A stretch of DNA of 23,888 bases from positions 1 through 23,888 of the forward strand of contig JAEHDN010000121.1 in NCBI GenBank assembly GCA_016880395.1, read 5' to 3'. The position numbers were made by a program, and so were the translations under genes. Origin of the DNA: Candidatus Eiseniibacteriota bacterium (GTDB lineage: Bacteria; Eisenbacteria; RBG-16-71-46; SZUA-252). Positions within the stretch are counted from its first letter, which is position 1. Each line of letters opens with the position of its first letter. The notes beneath the pieces are model-generated. The model did not search any database. It saw only the letters and a program-made list of their open reading frames with translations, and was not told the origin of the DNA. Positions 1 through 7,110 of the stretch are shown here, piece after piece.

Positions 1-405
1 CTCTCGATGGAGGCGCTGCGCGATGCGTACCGAGGATGCCGCGCGCTCATCCAGGCGCACGAGGAGGACTTCGGCATCGCGCCGCTCGAGGCGATGGCCT
101 GCGGGAGGCCCGCCGTGGCGCTCCGACGCGGAGGCGCCGCCGAGGTGGTGGCTCCCGGCACCGGCATCCTCTTCGACGAGGAGACCGACGAGGGGCTGGA
201 GCAGGCGCTCGCCGAGCTCTCGCGGCTCCGGTTCGACCCGGCGCACCTCAGGCGGCATGCCCTCAACTTCGACCGCGCCGTCTTCCGCGAGGGCCTCGAG
301 GCGCTCGTCCTCGACGCCTTCGACGCCTTCCGCTCGAAGCGAGAAGACCCCGAGCGCTGGCGCAAGCTGGAAGGACTCCTCGACCGGGAGCGCGTCGAAG
401 CCTAG
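1..405 (+). CDS. GT4-family glycosyltransferase, C-terminal fragment (5' end outside window)
   Basis: The reading frame is open from the first base, so only the C-terminal part is present (about 134 residues); the ATG at 7 is unlikely to be the true start. The fragment carries the GT-B donor-binding signature of GT4 glycosyltransferases: an E-x7-E motif in EEDFGIAPLEAMACGRP, followed by a Gly-rich turn (RRGGAAEVV) and the G-x-L-F-D-E segment usual before the closing helices. GT4 enzymes transfer a sugar from a nucleotide-sugar donor to lipid or glycan acceptors, commonly in LPS, capsule or glycolipid synthesis at the cytoplasmic face of the inner membrane. Donor and acceptor cannot be told from this fragment. 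It ends with TAG at 403-405 and converges on the minus-strand gene that stops at 423, with only 17 bases between them and no obvious terminator. Confidence 0.85.
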   Translation, partial: LSMEALRDAYRGCRALIQAHEEDFGIAPLEAMACGRPAVALRRGGAAEVVAPGTGILFDEETDEGLEQALAELSRLRFDPAHLRRHALNFDRAVFREGLEALVLDAFDAFRSKREDPERWRKLEGLLDRERVEA

Positions 406-422
406 GCCGGTTCGATCTCGAT

Positions 423-1109
423 TCACTCTTTCATCAGCCGCCGGACTTCCTCTAGGAATTGCTCCTCCGTCAATCGTATGCCGGGATCCATTTGACGCGG
501 GATCTCGATGACGGGGACACCTTGTGGAACCTTGGAAGCGATCTCGGCCAGGGCATCGACAGTGAGAGGCTTGGGAATCGACCCTTGGGGCGGCTCGAAC
601 CAGGAGACGGAGATGATTCGACCCCCGGAAGCACCGATGATCGGCCTTCGAATCCAATCGTGGACGGCGGCAACCGGCGATGTCGAATCGACGAAGACCG
701 GAAACAATCCCTGGTTCAGGAATACGATGGTTGTGTAAGCGTCGCGGGGCGTCCCGAGCCCCTCTTGGAGAAATAGGACGTAGCTCTCGCTCACCCTGAG
801 CTCGGGGTTCTCGGAGCAAATCAGCTCCACGCTGTCCACGGATCCACCACACAATCGAAAGCTGAGGCCATGTGAGTCTGCCAGGGCGGGGCGGCGCAGA
901 AACAGAACGCTGTCCATGGCGACCACAGAGAAGATGATCTCTCCCGATCGCATGGGCGTGATGGACACGACCGTTCCGGCAGCGATCGTGGCAGCTTCCT
1001 CGACGCAACGCCGCAGGTGGACGGGGCTGTACGAAGCCTGAGCCTCCGCGTAGGTCAGAAATAGGCAGAGGAGGGTAACTGCAGCGAGCACTAGACGAGA
1101 TCGTGTCAT
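423..1109 (-). CDS. Secreted protein of unknown function with a beta-rich 'GE-YVLFL' type domain
   Basis: This encodes 228 residues. The start is ATG at 1109, chosen because AGGTGG lies just upstream and the protein then begins with a clean signal peptide (MTRSRLVLAAVTLLCLFLTYAEA). The frame is open further upstream, but that part overlaps the M16 gene. The mature part shows alternating strands with a pattern I know from many uncharacterised secreted bacterial proteins: an I-x-x-G-x-V strand, a V-x-x-L-x-x-L-R-R strand, a Gly-Gly turn (LCGGS), then E-x-YVLFL. Cysteines in RRCVEE, RLCGG and LICSE could form disulfides in the periplasm. No catalytic motif is visible, so I assign no function. 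It follows the M16 peptidase by 47 bases on the same strand and is probably cotranscribed with it. A structural or inhibitor role is possible but unproven. Confidence 0.8.
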   Translation of the reverse strand: MTRSRLVLAAVTLLCLFLTYAEAQASYSPVHLRRCVEEAATIAAGTVVSITPMRSGEIIFSVVAMDSVLFLRRPALADSHGLSFRLCGGSVDSVELICSENPELRVSESYVLFLQEGLGTPRDAYTTIVFLNQGLFPVFVDSTSPVAAVHDWIRRPIIGASGGRIISVSWFEPPQGSIPKPLTVDALAEIASKVPQGVPVIEIPRQMDPGIRLTEEQFLEEVRRLMKE

Positions 1110-1156
1110 GACCACCTGACTCGCCGGCAGAGGGGACTCCGGAGACCCGGCGAGGG

Positions 1157-3934
1157 TTACTCCGGAATCTTCTCGAAATCCCCAGCCACGATCAGGTGCA
1201 TCTTGTCCGGATGCAGCCGCTCGCGGATGACCTTGTTCACCTGCTCGCGCGTCACCGCCCGCACGCGCTCGGGGAACTCGTCCAGGTAGCGCGGCCCATA
1301 GCCGTACTTGTCGGCATAGGCGAGCGAGAAGGCCACGCCGGCGTTCGTGCCGAGGCGCACGCGGTAGTTGCCGGCGAAGAAGCTCTTCTGGGTCTCGACC
1401 TCGGCGTCGGTGATGCCCTCCTTCGCGTAGCGCTCGATCTCCTCGCGCGTGGACCGGATCGCGTGCGCGGTGTTCTGGGGGGCGACCGCCACGTCGACCG
1501 CCCACACGCCATCGATGTAGTCCGACCAGAAGAGCCGCGAGTAGAGGTTGTAGCTCAGCCCTTCCGTATCCCGGACCCGCTTCCCGATGCGCGAGGTGAG
1601 CGAGGACTGTCCGAGCGCCGCGTTTGCGATGATCGCTGCCTCCCAGTCGGGATCCATGCGCCGGATGCCGCTCGCGTGTCCGAGCACGAAATCCACGTTC
1701 GCCTTGCCGGGCATCGACTCGAGCCCCCGCTCCGAGGCGTTCGCCTGGACGCGGGGTATGTCGTAGGAGGGGCGCGTGCCGCGGGGCAGGGGGCCGAACA
1801 GGGAGTCGGCCCAGGCCGCCACTTGGGACGTGTCCACGTCACCGACCACGCAGAGGATGAGCCCCGACCCGACCCACCGGTTGTGATGGAAGACGCGCAG
1901 GTCATCGGAGGTCGCTCGATCGAGGCTCGCGAGCATGACGTCCCGCTCCGGCGCGCGGAAGGGGTGGCCGGGCGGATAGACGAGCCGCGAGAGCTTCTCC
2001 CGCGCGCGAAGTCCCGTGTTGTCGTAGCCGCGGAGGAGATCCGCCCGGAGCTCGCTCTTCGCCTTGACCAGCTCCTCCCGCGGGAAGGCCGGCTCGCGCA
2101 GCTCCTCCGCGAGCGTCGCGAGGAGGAGCCTCGTGTCCCGCGAGAGGGCCGAGCCCGCGATCGTGGCCTCGCTCAGATCGCCCGCGATCGTGAGATCGGC
2201 TCCGGCGTTCTCGAGCGCGGCCGAAAGCGTCCGCTTGTCGTGGGACCGGGTGCCCCGCGAGAGCATCATGGCGGTGAGCTGTGGGACGGCGCTTCCGGGA
2301 TCCTCCTGCTTGCCGGCCAGGGCGATTCCGTAGAGCGCCACCGTCGGCACCGCGTGGTTGGCGACCACGTTCAGCATGATCCCGTTGTGCAGGACGCGGT
2401 GGAGCGTCCGGTCGCCGAACCGAGCCGGAGCGTCGGCGGGATCGATGGCTCCCCCGGCACCCGAGCGCTTCGAACGGGATGGCTTCGTCTTGGACGGGAC
2501 GGTCGCGCGCGGAGGAGCCGCCTTGGTCACGGGGACGAACCAGCCCACGGTGGCGTGCTCGGGGACGAAGTACCGCGCGGCCACGCGCTTGATCTCGGCC
2601 GGAGTGACGACCTGCATCGAGTCGAGGTAGGTCGCGAACCACTTCCAGTTGGCCGAGGCGACGGCTTCACCGAGGGTGGACGCGAGTTGGTACGTGCCGT
2701 CCCGGGAGCGCACGACCGAGACCTCGAGCTGCTTCTTCGCGCGCGCGAGCTCGACGTCCGTGACCCCGTTCGCGGCCAGGTCGCCGATGGCCTTCTTCAT
2801 CGCGGCCTCGACCTTCTCGTGCGCCACGCCGGGCGCCACGGTCGCGACCGCGAGGAAGGGGAACGGATCGCGAAGCGTGAAGTTGCCGGTGTCCGCGTCG
2901 GTCGCGAGCTTGGTCTCGACGAGCGCCTGATAGAGCTTCGAGTTCACGCCCGTGGAGAGGATGGTGGAGATGAGGTCGAGCGGGATGAAGTCATGGTCGA
3001 GCGACCCGGGGCGGAGGTACGCGAGCTGCACGATCCCGATCTCTGCGGGGCGGCGTACGACCACCCGCCGCTCGCCTTCCTGCGGCGGCTCCACCGTGAT
3101 CACCTGGGGAATCGGCTGCTTGGATCGGGGGAGCTTTCCGAACTCGCGGTCGAAGATGCGCAGTGCCTCCATGGGGTCGAAGTCACCCACGAGGATCGCC
3201 TCGGAATTGTCGGGCCAGAAGTACGCGCGGTAGTGCTCGCGGAGCTTCTCGGTCGAGACCCCCTCGATGTCCGATCGGTATCCGATCGTTTCCCAGTGGT
3301 AGGGGTGCGCCACGATCGCCGCCGCCACGACCGCCTTCTGGAGCGCCCGGTACGGGTTGTTCTCCCCGATCTCGTACTCGTTCCTCACCACCGACATCTC
3401 GGGCTTTCGCTCCTCGTCGAGGATGAGCGCGCGCGCCATGCGGTCGGATTCGATCCGCATTGCGAGATCGAGCTTCTCCGCGGGGAGGGTCGAGTAGCCG
3501 GTCATCCGGTCGTACCAGGTCGTCATGTTGGTGGAGGAGGCATCGGCCCCCACGCCGTAGAGGACCTCCTGGAACGTCGGCTTGTGGTTCGCCTTGCCGA
3601 AGTTCTTCGTGCTCTTGTTGAAGAGCATGTGCTCGAGCAGGTGGGCGGACCCGGTGTTGCCGGGGGCCTCGTTGCGGGACCCGACGTGGTAGACCACGAG
3701 GAACGTGATGACTGGCGCCGCGTGATTGGGGGACAGGTAGAGGTTCATGCCGTTCGACCGGAGCCGGTACTGTGTGATCCCGGCGAGGGAGTCGACACGC
3801 TCGACGTTGGTGGGGAGGCCCTTCGGGTGCCGCGCGGATTCTCGCGGCTGCGCACCCGAGGAGGCGGGCACGAGGAAGACTGTCGCTGCGAGCAGCGCGA
3901 TCCAAACGGATCGCGCCGCCCGGCGGCGTGAGAT
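1157..3934 (-). CDS. M16-family zinc metallopeptidase, two-domain, periplasmic
   Basis: About 925 residues, typical for fused two-domain M16 (pitrilysin/insulinase-like) peptidases. The first half has the inverted zinc motif HLLEH near residues 98-102, and the third ligand, a Glu, lies near residue 179 (KPEMSVVRNEYE), the usual spacing. The second half lacks HxxEH, as expected for the inactive partner domain, but keeps the R-x(6)-Y substrate-clamp segment (RDTEGLSYNLYS). A Ser/Lys/Arg-rich linker joins the halves. Residues 1-26 form a signal peptide (RRRAARSVWIALLAATVFLV...), so it probably degrades peptides in the periplasm. The start is unresolved. I give the first codon after the tRNA-Glu CCA end (ATC at 3934). 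The only canonical upstream start, GTG at 3982, lies inside the tRNA; downstream CTG 3895 and GTG 3871 would destroy the signal peptide. The stop is TAA at 1157-1159. Confidence 0.93.
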   Translation of the reverse strand: MSRRRAARSVWIALLAATVFLVPASSGAQPRESARHPKGLPTNVERVDSLAGITQYRLRSNGMNLYLSPNHAAPVITFLVVYHVGSRNEAPGNTGSAHLLEHMLFNKSTKNFGKANHKPTFQEVLYGVGADASSTNMTTWYDRMTGYSTLPAEKLDLAMRIESDRMARALILDEERKPEMSVVRNEYEIGENNPYRALQKAVVAAAIVAHPYHWETIGYRSDIEGVSTEKLREHYRAYFWPDNSEAILVGDFDPMEALRIFDREFGKLPRSKQPIPQVITVEPPQEGERRVVVRRPAEIGIVQLAYLRPGSLDHDFIPLDLISTILSTGVNSKLYQALVETKLATDADTGNFTLRDPFPFLAVATVAPGVAHEKVEAAMKKAIGDLAANGVTDVELARAKKQLEVSVVRSRDGTYQLASTLGEAVASANWKWFATYLDSMQVVTPAEIKRVAARYFVPEHATVGWFVPVTKAAPPRATVPSKTKPSRSKRSGAGGAIDPADAPARFGDRTLHRVLHNGIMLNVVANHAVPTVALYGIALAGKQEDPGSAVPQLTAMMLSRGTRSHDKRTLSAALENAGADLTIAGDLSEATIAGSALSRDTRLLLATLAEELREPAFPREELVKAKSELRADLLRGYDNTGLRAREKLSRLVYPPGHPFRAPERDVMLASLDRATSDDLRVFHHNRWVGSGLILCVVGDVDTSQVAAWADSLFGPLPRGTRPSYDIPRVQANASERGLESMPGKANVDFVLGHASGIRRMDPDWEAAIIANAALGQSSLTSRIGKRVRDTEGLSYNLYSRLFWSDYIDGVWAVDVAVAPQNTAHAIRSTREEIERYAKEGITDAEVETQKSFFAGNYRVRLGTNAGVAFSLAYADKYGYGPRYLDEFPERVRAVTREQVNKVIRERLHPDKMHLIVAGDFEKIPE

Positions 3935-4009
3935 TGGTAGCGCTACGGGGATTCGAACCCCGGTTTGATGGCTGAGAACCACCCGTCCTGACCCCTAGAC
4001 GATAGCGCC
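3935..4009 (-). tRNA. tRNA-Glu (anticodon CTC)
   Basis: A full cloverleaf can be folded by eye on the minus strand. The 7-bp acceptor stem pairs 4003-4009 with 3939-3945 (one G-U). The anticodon stem has five pairs and the loop TTCTCAG, giving anticodon CTC for GAG codons. The T-arm carries GGTTCGAATCC. The discriminator is A, and CCA is encoded at 3937-3935. It lies 39 bases downstream of tRNA-Gln on the same strand and is probably cotranscribed with it. The M16 peptidase frame begins directly at its CCA end. Confidence 0.95.
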
Positions 4010-4048
4010 CCGAAAACCGGCTCGTTTGAGGAGCGGCCTTTGCATTTG

Positions 4049-4122
4049 TGGCTGGGGGAAGAGGATTCGAACCCCTGTACCGTGGTCCAGAGCCACGTGT
4101 CCTACCACTGGACGATCCCCCA
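4049..4122 (-). tRNA. tRNA-Gln (anticodon CTG)
   Basis: Minus-strand cloverleaf with a perfect acceptor stem (4116-4122 with 4053-4059). The anticodon stem CGTGG/CCACG encloses the loop CTCTGGA, giving anticodon CTG for CAG codons. The T-arm has GGTTCGAATCC. The discriminator is G, followed by encoded CCA (4051-4049). The 5' TGGGGGATCG is typical of bacterial tRNA-Gln. It is the first gene of the tRNA-Gln/tRNA-Glu pair. Confidence 0.95.
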
Positions 4123-4133
4123 AAAGGCGGCCG

Positions 4134-4162
4134 AGTGTACCATCGGCTCCCGGGACCGTCAA
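4134..4162 (-). promoter_or_regulatory. Sigma70-type promoter for the tRNA-Gln/tRNA-Glu pair
   Basis: On the minus strand TTGACG (4162-4157), an exact 17-base spacer and TACACT (4139-4134) sit 11 bases before the mature tRNA-Gln 5' end. This leaves a short leader for RNase P. Spacing, placement and hexamers are all as expected for a strong housekeeping promoter. Confidence 0.7.
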
Positions 4163-4178
4163 ACCACGGGCGCCCGGC

Positions 4179-4835
4179 TCATGCATCGCCGGAAGCGCGC
4201 CTTTCCTCATCGCGATTCGGCTCACTCCGGAAGTGATGCCAGAGCCAGATGCCGAAGAGCACGACCAAGCCGACCACGATGACCAGGTCGAACCCCCGCC
4301 AGTATTTCCGGATGGATTCCCAGTTCTTGCCGAAGTAGACGCCCACGTACCCGAGCCCCAGTGCCCAGGGGAAGGAGCCGAGGAACGTGTACAGGGTGAA
4401 TCGGCCGAAGGGCACCCTGGCCGCCCCGGCAGGAAACGAGATGAACGTGCGCACGATCGGGAGGAGCCGACTCCAGAACGCGACCTGGAGCCCGTGGCGC
4501 TTGAGCCAGCCGTCGGCGCGGTCGTACTCCTCGATCCGGATGATGCGCCAGCGCGCGAGCACCTCCGCCAGCGGGCGGCCCCCCTTCATTCCCAGCCAGT
4601 AGGCGATCCAGGATCCGAAGACGTTCCCCACCGCTCCCGCGAGGGCGATCCCCCAGAGTGTGAATCGTCCCGTGGTCACGAGGTAGCCGGAGAAGGGCAT
4701 GATCACCTCGCTCGGCAGCGGGATACACGCGCTCTCGATGGTCATGCAGAGCACGATCCCGCCGTAGCCCAGGGCGGAGATGACGGCGAGAATGAAGCCG
4801 GCCAGCGGCGCGACGATCCGGTCGAGGAGATTCAC
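4179..4835 (-). CDS. DedA-family integral membrane protein
   Basis: 218 residues from GTG 4835, the usual DedA length. The frame is open further upstream, but those residues are hydrophilic, do not fit the family and overlap the divergent gene. DedA hallmarks are visible: E-x(4)-P-L-P-S-E in MTIESACIPLPSEVIMPFSG, a G-N-x-x-G-S-x-x-A-Y-x-L-G segment, and the R-x-x-P-x-x-R-T-F-x-x-x-P-A-G-x-A motif (SRLLPIVRTFISFPAGAA) of the re-entrant loop region. Several hydrophobic stretches follow, the last near the C-terminus (LVIVVGLVVLFGIWLW), then a charged tail. DedA proteins are inner-membrane proteins; members of the wider family are implicated in lipid (undecaprenyl phosphate or phospholipid) transport and in membrane homeostasis. 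The substrate here is unknown. No strong Shine-Dalgarno precedes the GTG. It lies upstream of the tRNA pair on the same strand. Confidence 0.9.
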   Translation of the reverse strand: MNLLDRIVAPLAGFILAVISALGYGGIVLCMTIESACIPLPSEVIMPFSGYLVTTGRFTLWGIALAGAVGNVFGSWIAYWLGMKGGRPLAEVLARWRIIRIEEYDRADGWLKRHGLQVAFWSRLLPIVRTFISFPAGAARVPFGRFTLYTFLGSFPWALGLGYVGVYFGKNWESIRKYWRGFDLVIVVGLVVLFGIWLWHHFRSEPNRDEERRASGDA

Positions 4836-4874
4836 GGCGGCGGAACCGTACCCGAGAGGTGCTCGAGCCCACAA

Positions 4875-4905
4875 GCGGAAAGACTTACAGGTTGAGGGTT
4901 TCCGC
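4875..4905. repeat. Inverted repeat in the divergent intergenic region
   Basis: GCGGAAA (4875-4881) and TTTCCGC (4899-4905) form a perfect 7-bp dyad separated by 17 bases. It lies between the divergent DedA gene and the frameshifted secreted-protein gene and covers a weak TTGAGG -35-like box (4892-4897). It could be an operator or an RNA hairpin. Confidence 0.4.
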
Positions 4906-4931
4906 GCGCGCGTGATAGCGTCGTGGCAGAC

Positions 4932-5401
4932 ATGGGCTCCACTTCCTTTCGACGGTCGCGCCTGTTCCTCACCCTGCTCGCCGCGGGTCTCGGCCTGGCC
5001 GTTCCCGCCGCCGTCCACGCGTTCCCTGAGGTCGTGTCCGACCACGGCCCGCCGTCGTCGATCTCCGCCCTCTACGGTCGTGCCGTGCCGCTGGGCGACC
5101 CGTCGAGTCCGGGGTTCTACGCGGTTCCCACGCGGACAGGCTTCGAGATCGGCGAAAATCTCAGGGGTACGGTTCCCTTGGTGCTGACCAACGATGCCGG
5201 GAGCCTGAAGGTAACCATGACGCGAGGGGGAGGCTTGTGCGCCGGCTCGATCCGCCCACCGGCTCCACGTCCGGAGGTTTCCAAACGGTGGCCTGGGACG
5301 GCCGTGACGGCTCGGAAGGGACCGTGCCGAGCGGGGTCTATTTCATGGCGTTGAAGGGACAAGGACTGAGCGATGCGCGCCGCATCGTGGTGCTCCGCTA
5401 G
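4932..5401 (+). pseudogene. Small secreted protein with FlgD-like/T9SS-type C-terminal domain, split by a frameshift
   Basis: The first part starts at ATG 4932 (GTG 4923 is an in-frame alternative). It encodes a signal peptide (FRRSRLFLTLLAAGLGLAVPAAVHA) and a mature part continuing through SLKVTMTR near 5225. In that frame the rest is Arg/Pro-rich noise ending at 5354. In the -1 frame the sequence reads DARGRLVRRLD, then VAWDGRDGSEGTVPSGVYF and ends RRIVVLR with TAG at 5399-5401. This is the classic FlgD Ig-like/sorting-type C-terminal domain: G-x-L-V-R, WDGRD, VPSGVYF, final basic strand. The shift lies between about 5214 and 5231, beside a run of five G. Restored, the product would be about 156 residues. 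It may be a true pseudogene, a sequencing or assembly error, or recoding. The restored 3' end overlaps the GWxTD gene start (5373) by 29 bases, suggesting translational coupling. Confidence 0.7.
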
Positions 5402-6746
5402 CCGCCTCGCCCGAGCGGCGGCGCTCGCGCTCATCGCCTGGGCTCCCCAGGCCCTAGGCCAGTATCCAAATCCCGGCCCGGCCAGCCAGCCCGAGGGGCC
5501 GGTGCCCGGGATCAGCGCTGTCCGTCCGCGGTTCTCCACCGATGCCACGATCCAGCCCGGCGTCAGCGGAGCGCCGGAGGTGCGGATCGACTATCGCCTC
5601 GCGCGCACCGAGCTCCTCTTCGAGCGGACGCCCACCGGCTACGCCGCTTCCTACGAGATCCGCGTCAGCTTCTATCAGAAGAAGAAGCTGATGGCCGGAG
5701 ACGCGACCACGCGCGATCTGCGCGTGACGCACTACGCCGAGACGATCCAGCGCGGCCAGGACATCCTCGATCACGTCTCGTTCCGCGTGCCGGCGGGAAA
5801 GTACCGGATCAAGGTGGATCTGACGGATCTCAAGGCCGAGCGCACCTCGAGCACGGAGTTCGAGTTCGAGGTCCCGGCGGCACCGGCCGGCCCGATCTGG
5901 TTCACGGACCTCTCCCTCGGGATCTTCGCGATGGATTCGACCTCCTCGGCCGCCGCGCTCGCGGCCGGAACGCCCGTGCTGGAGCCCAACCCTTCCCGCC
6001 GCTACGGCGACAACCTGTCCCATTTCGCGTTCACCGCGGAGGTCGTGGACAGCCGCCCGGCCGGCGTGCCCGACTCGACGTACCGGCTCCACTACCAGAT
6101 CCTGAGCGACCTCCAGAGCACCATCGCCTCCGGAGATACGGCGGTGACCCGGCGGGGGGGGAGGACTCCCTTCCTGATCCACATGATCCTCGGCCCGCTC
6201 GAGCCCGGGTCGTATCGGGTGGTGATGGACCTCGTGAGCCCGGTCACGGCTCCTCAGCGAGGCAAGAAGGCGGTTCCGATCCGCCGCGAGAAATCGTTCG
6301 TGGTGGAGCAGACCCTGGCCGCGGTGGCCATGGACCCCAGGTCTCACCTCGAGATCCTCCGCTACATCGCGACCGACGACGAGCTGAAGGACATGGACCG
6401 GCTCAAGACGCCCGAGGAGAAGCTCACCTTCTGGCAGTCCTTCTGGAGGGCCCGGGACCCGAGCCCCGACACACCCCAGAACGAGGCCCAGGAGGAGTTC
6501 TACAAGCGGGTAGCCTACGCCAATCAGCACTTTACGGCCGGCACGCAGGGCTGGAAGACCGACATGGGGCGCATCTACATCAAGTACGGACAGCCCGACG
6601 AGGTCGTCCGGAACCCCTTCCGGTTCGAGGGTCCGCCGGAAGAGATCTGGTACTACTACCGAGCGCGCATCACCTTCTTCTTCGTGGATCGAGACGGCTT
6701 CGGTCGATACGAGCTGGACGAGACGCGGAGCAGCAAGACCCAGTAA
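5373..6746 (+). CDS. GWxTD domain-containing secreted protein
   Basis: 457 residues from ATG 5373. The N-terminus is a signal peptide (SRLARAAALALIAWAPQALGQ). Residues about 60-320 are beta-rich, in two sandwich-like segments (one begins IDYRLARTELLFE, the next IWFTDLSLGIFAMD). Residues about 325-455 are the GWxTD domain, with the name motif GWKTD at 393-397, preceded by FWQSFWRARDP and followed by GRIYIKYGQPDE, EEIWYYY and ITFFFVDRDGFGRYEL. The family is found mainly in FCB-group and related genomes, and its biochemical role is not established. The protein is probably periplasmic or surface-exposed. The gene overlaps the restored end of the preceding gene by 29 bases and is probably cotranscribed with it. 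No intrinsic terminator is evident after the TAA. Confidence 0.9.
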   Translation: MRAASWCSASRLARAAALALIAWAPQALGQYPNPGPASQPEGPVPGISAVRPRFSTDATIQPGVSGAPEVRIDYRLARTELLFERTPTGYAASYEIRVSFYQKKKLMAGDATTRDLRVTHYAETIQRGQDILDHVSFRVPAGKYRIKVDLTDLKAERTSSTEFEFEVPAAPAGPIWFTDLSLGIFAMDSTSSAAALAAGTPVLEPNPSRRYGDNLSHFAFTAEVVDSRPAGVPDSTYRLHYQILSDLQSTIASGDTAVTRRGGRTPFLIHMILGPLEPGSYRVVMDLVSPVTAPQRGKKAVPIRREKSFVVEQTLAAVAMDPRSHLEILRYIATDDELKDMDRLKTPEEKLTFWQSFWRARDPSPDTPQNEAQEEFYKRVAYANQHFTAGTQGWKTDMGRIYIKYGQPDEVVRNPFRFEGPPEEIWYYYRARITFFFVDRDGFGRYELDETRSSKTQ

Positions 6747-7110
6747 TCCATCGCTCGGGCCATCCGTTCCATCTCTTTTTGTCCTCGATATCCAATCGCA
6801 AGTCATTATCCAGACACCAATTATGGGCTTTATCGCAAATTAGGATTTGACACCGCCGGAAGTGGGTGCCTATGGTCCCGCTCGACGTAATCCGAAGCGG
6901 TTGTCCGATAGCGAAAGAGTTGGGCGACTTGGTCTTGTCCAAGACGTGGCAGCACGACTTGAACCGAAAGGGGGTGGCGAGCGGAAGGTCCTCACGAGCT
7001 GGGAATGCTCTTCCGGATCTTCCCGGGCCGACAGCCGAACATCGACAGCGCGCGGCCCGGGCGCTGACCCTGGATGGGCCAGGGTCCGAAACCATGGAGG
7101 CCAAACCGGT
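6747..7110. other. Intergenic region with AT-rich segment, promoter and long leader
   Basis: This 364-base gap has two parts. Bases 6770-6852 are clearly more AT-rich than any neighbouring sequence. Within them a plus-strand frame reads DTNYGLYRKLGFDTAGSG (about 6814-6867), resembling the end of a GNAT acetyltransferase (N-x-x-LY-x-k-LGF). From 6877 to 7110 the DNA returns to high GC and shows no credible gene. It is probably the 5' leader of the barrel gene at 7111. Confidence 0.45.
6847..6876 (+). promoter_or_regulatory. Candidate sigma70-type promoter for the barrel protein gene
   Basis: A consensus TTGACA (6847-6852) is followed after 18 bases by TATGGT (6871-6876, four of six matches to TATAAT). 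It is the best promoter match in the gap before the gene at 7111 and would give a leader of roughly 225 bases. Confidence 0.45.

Noticed and set aside
1196..3931. A 911-codon plus-strand open frame opposite the M16 peptidase
   Set aside because: Its translation is low-complexity His/Arg/Val/Glu/Gly-rich, the usual shadow of a GC-rich gene; the minus strand has clear M16 motifs.
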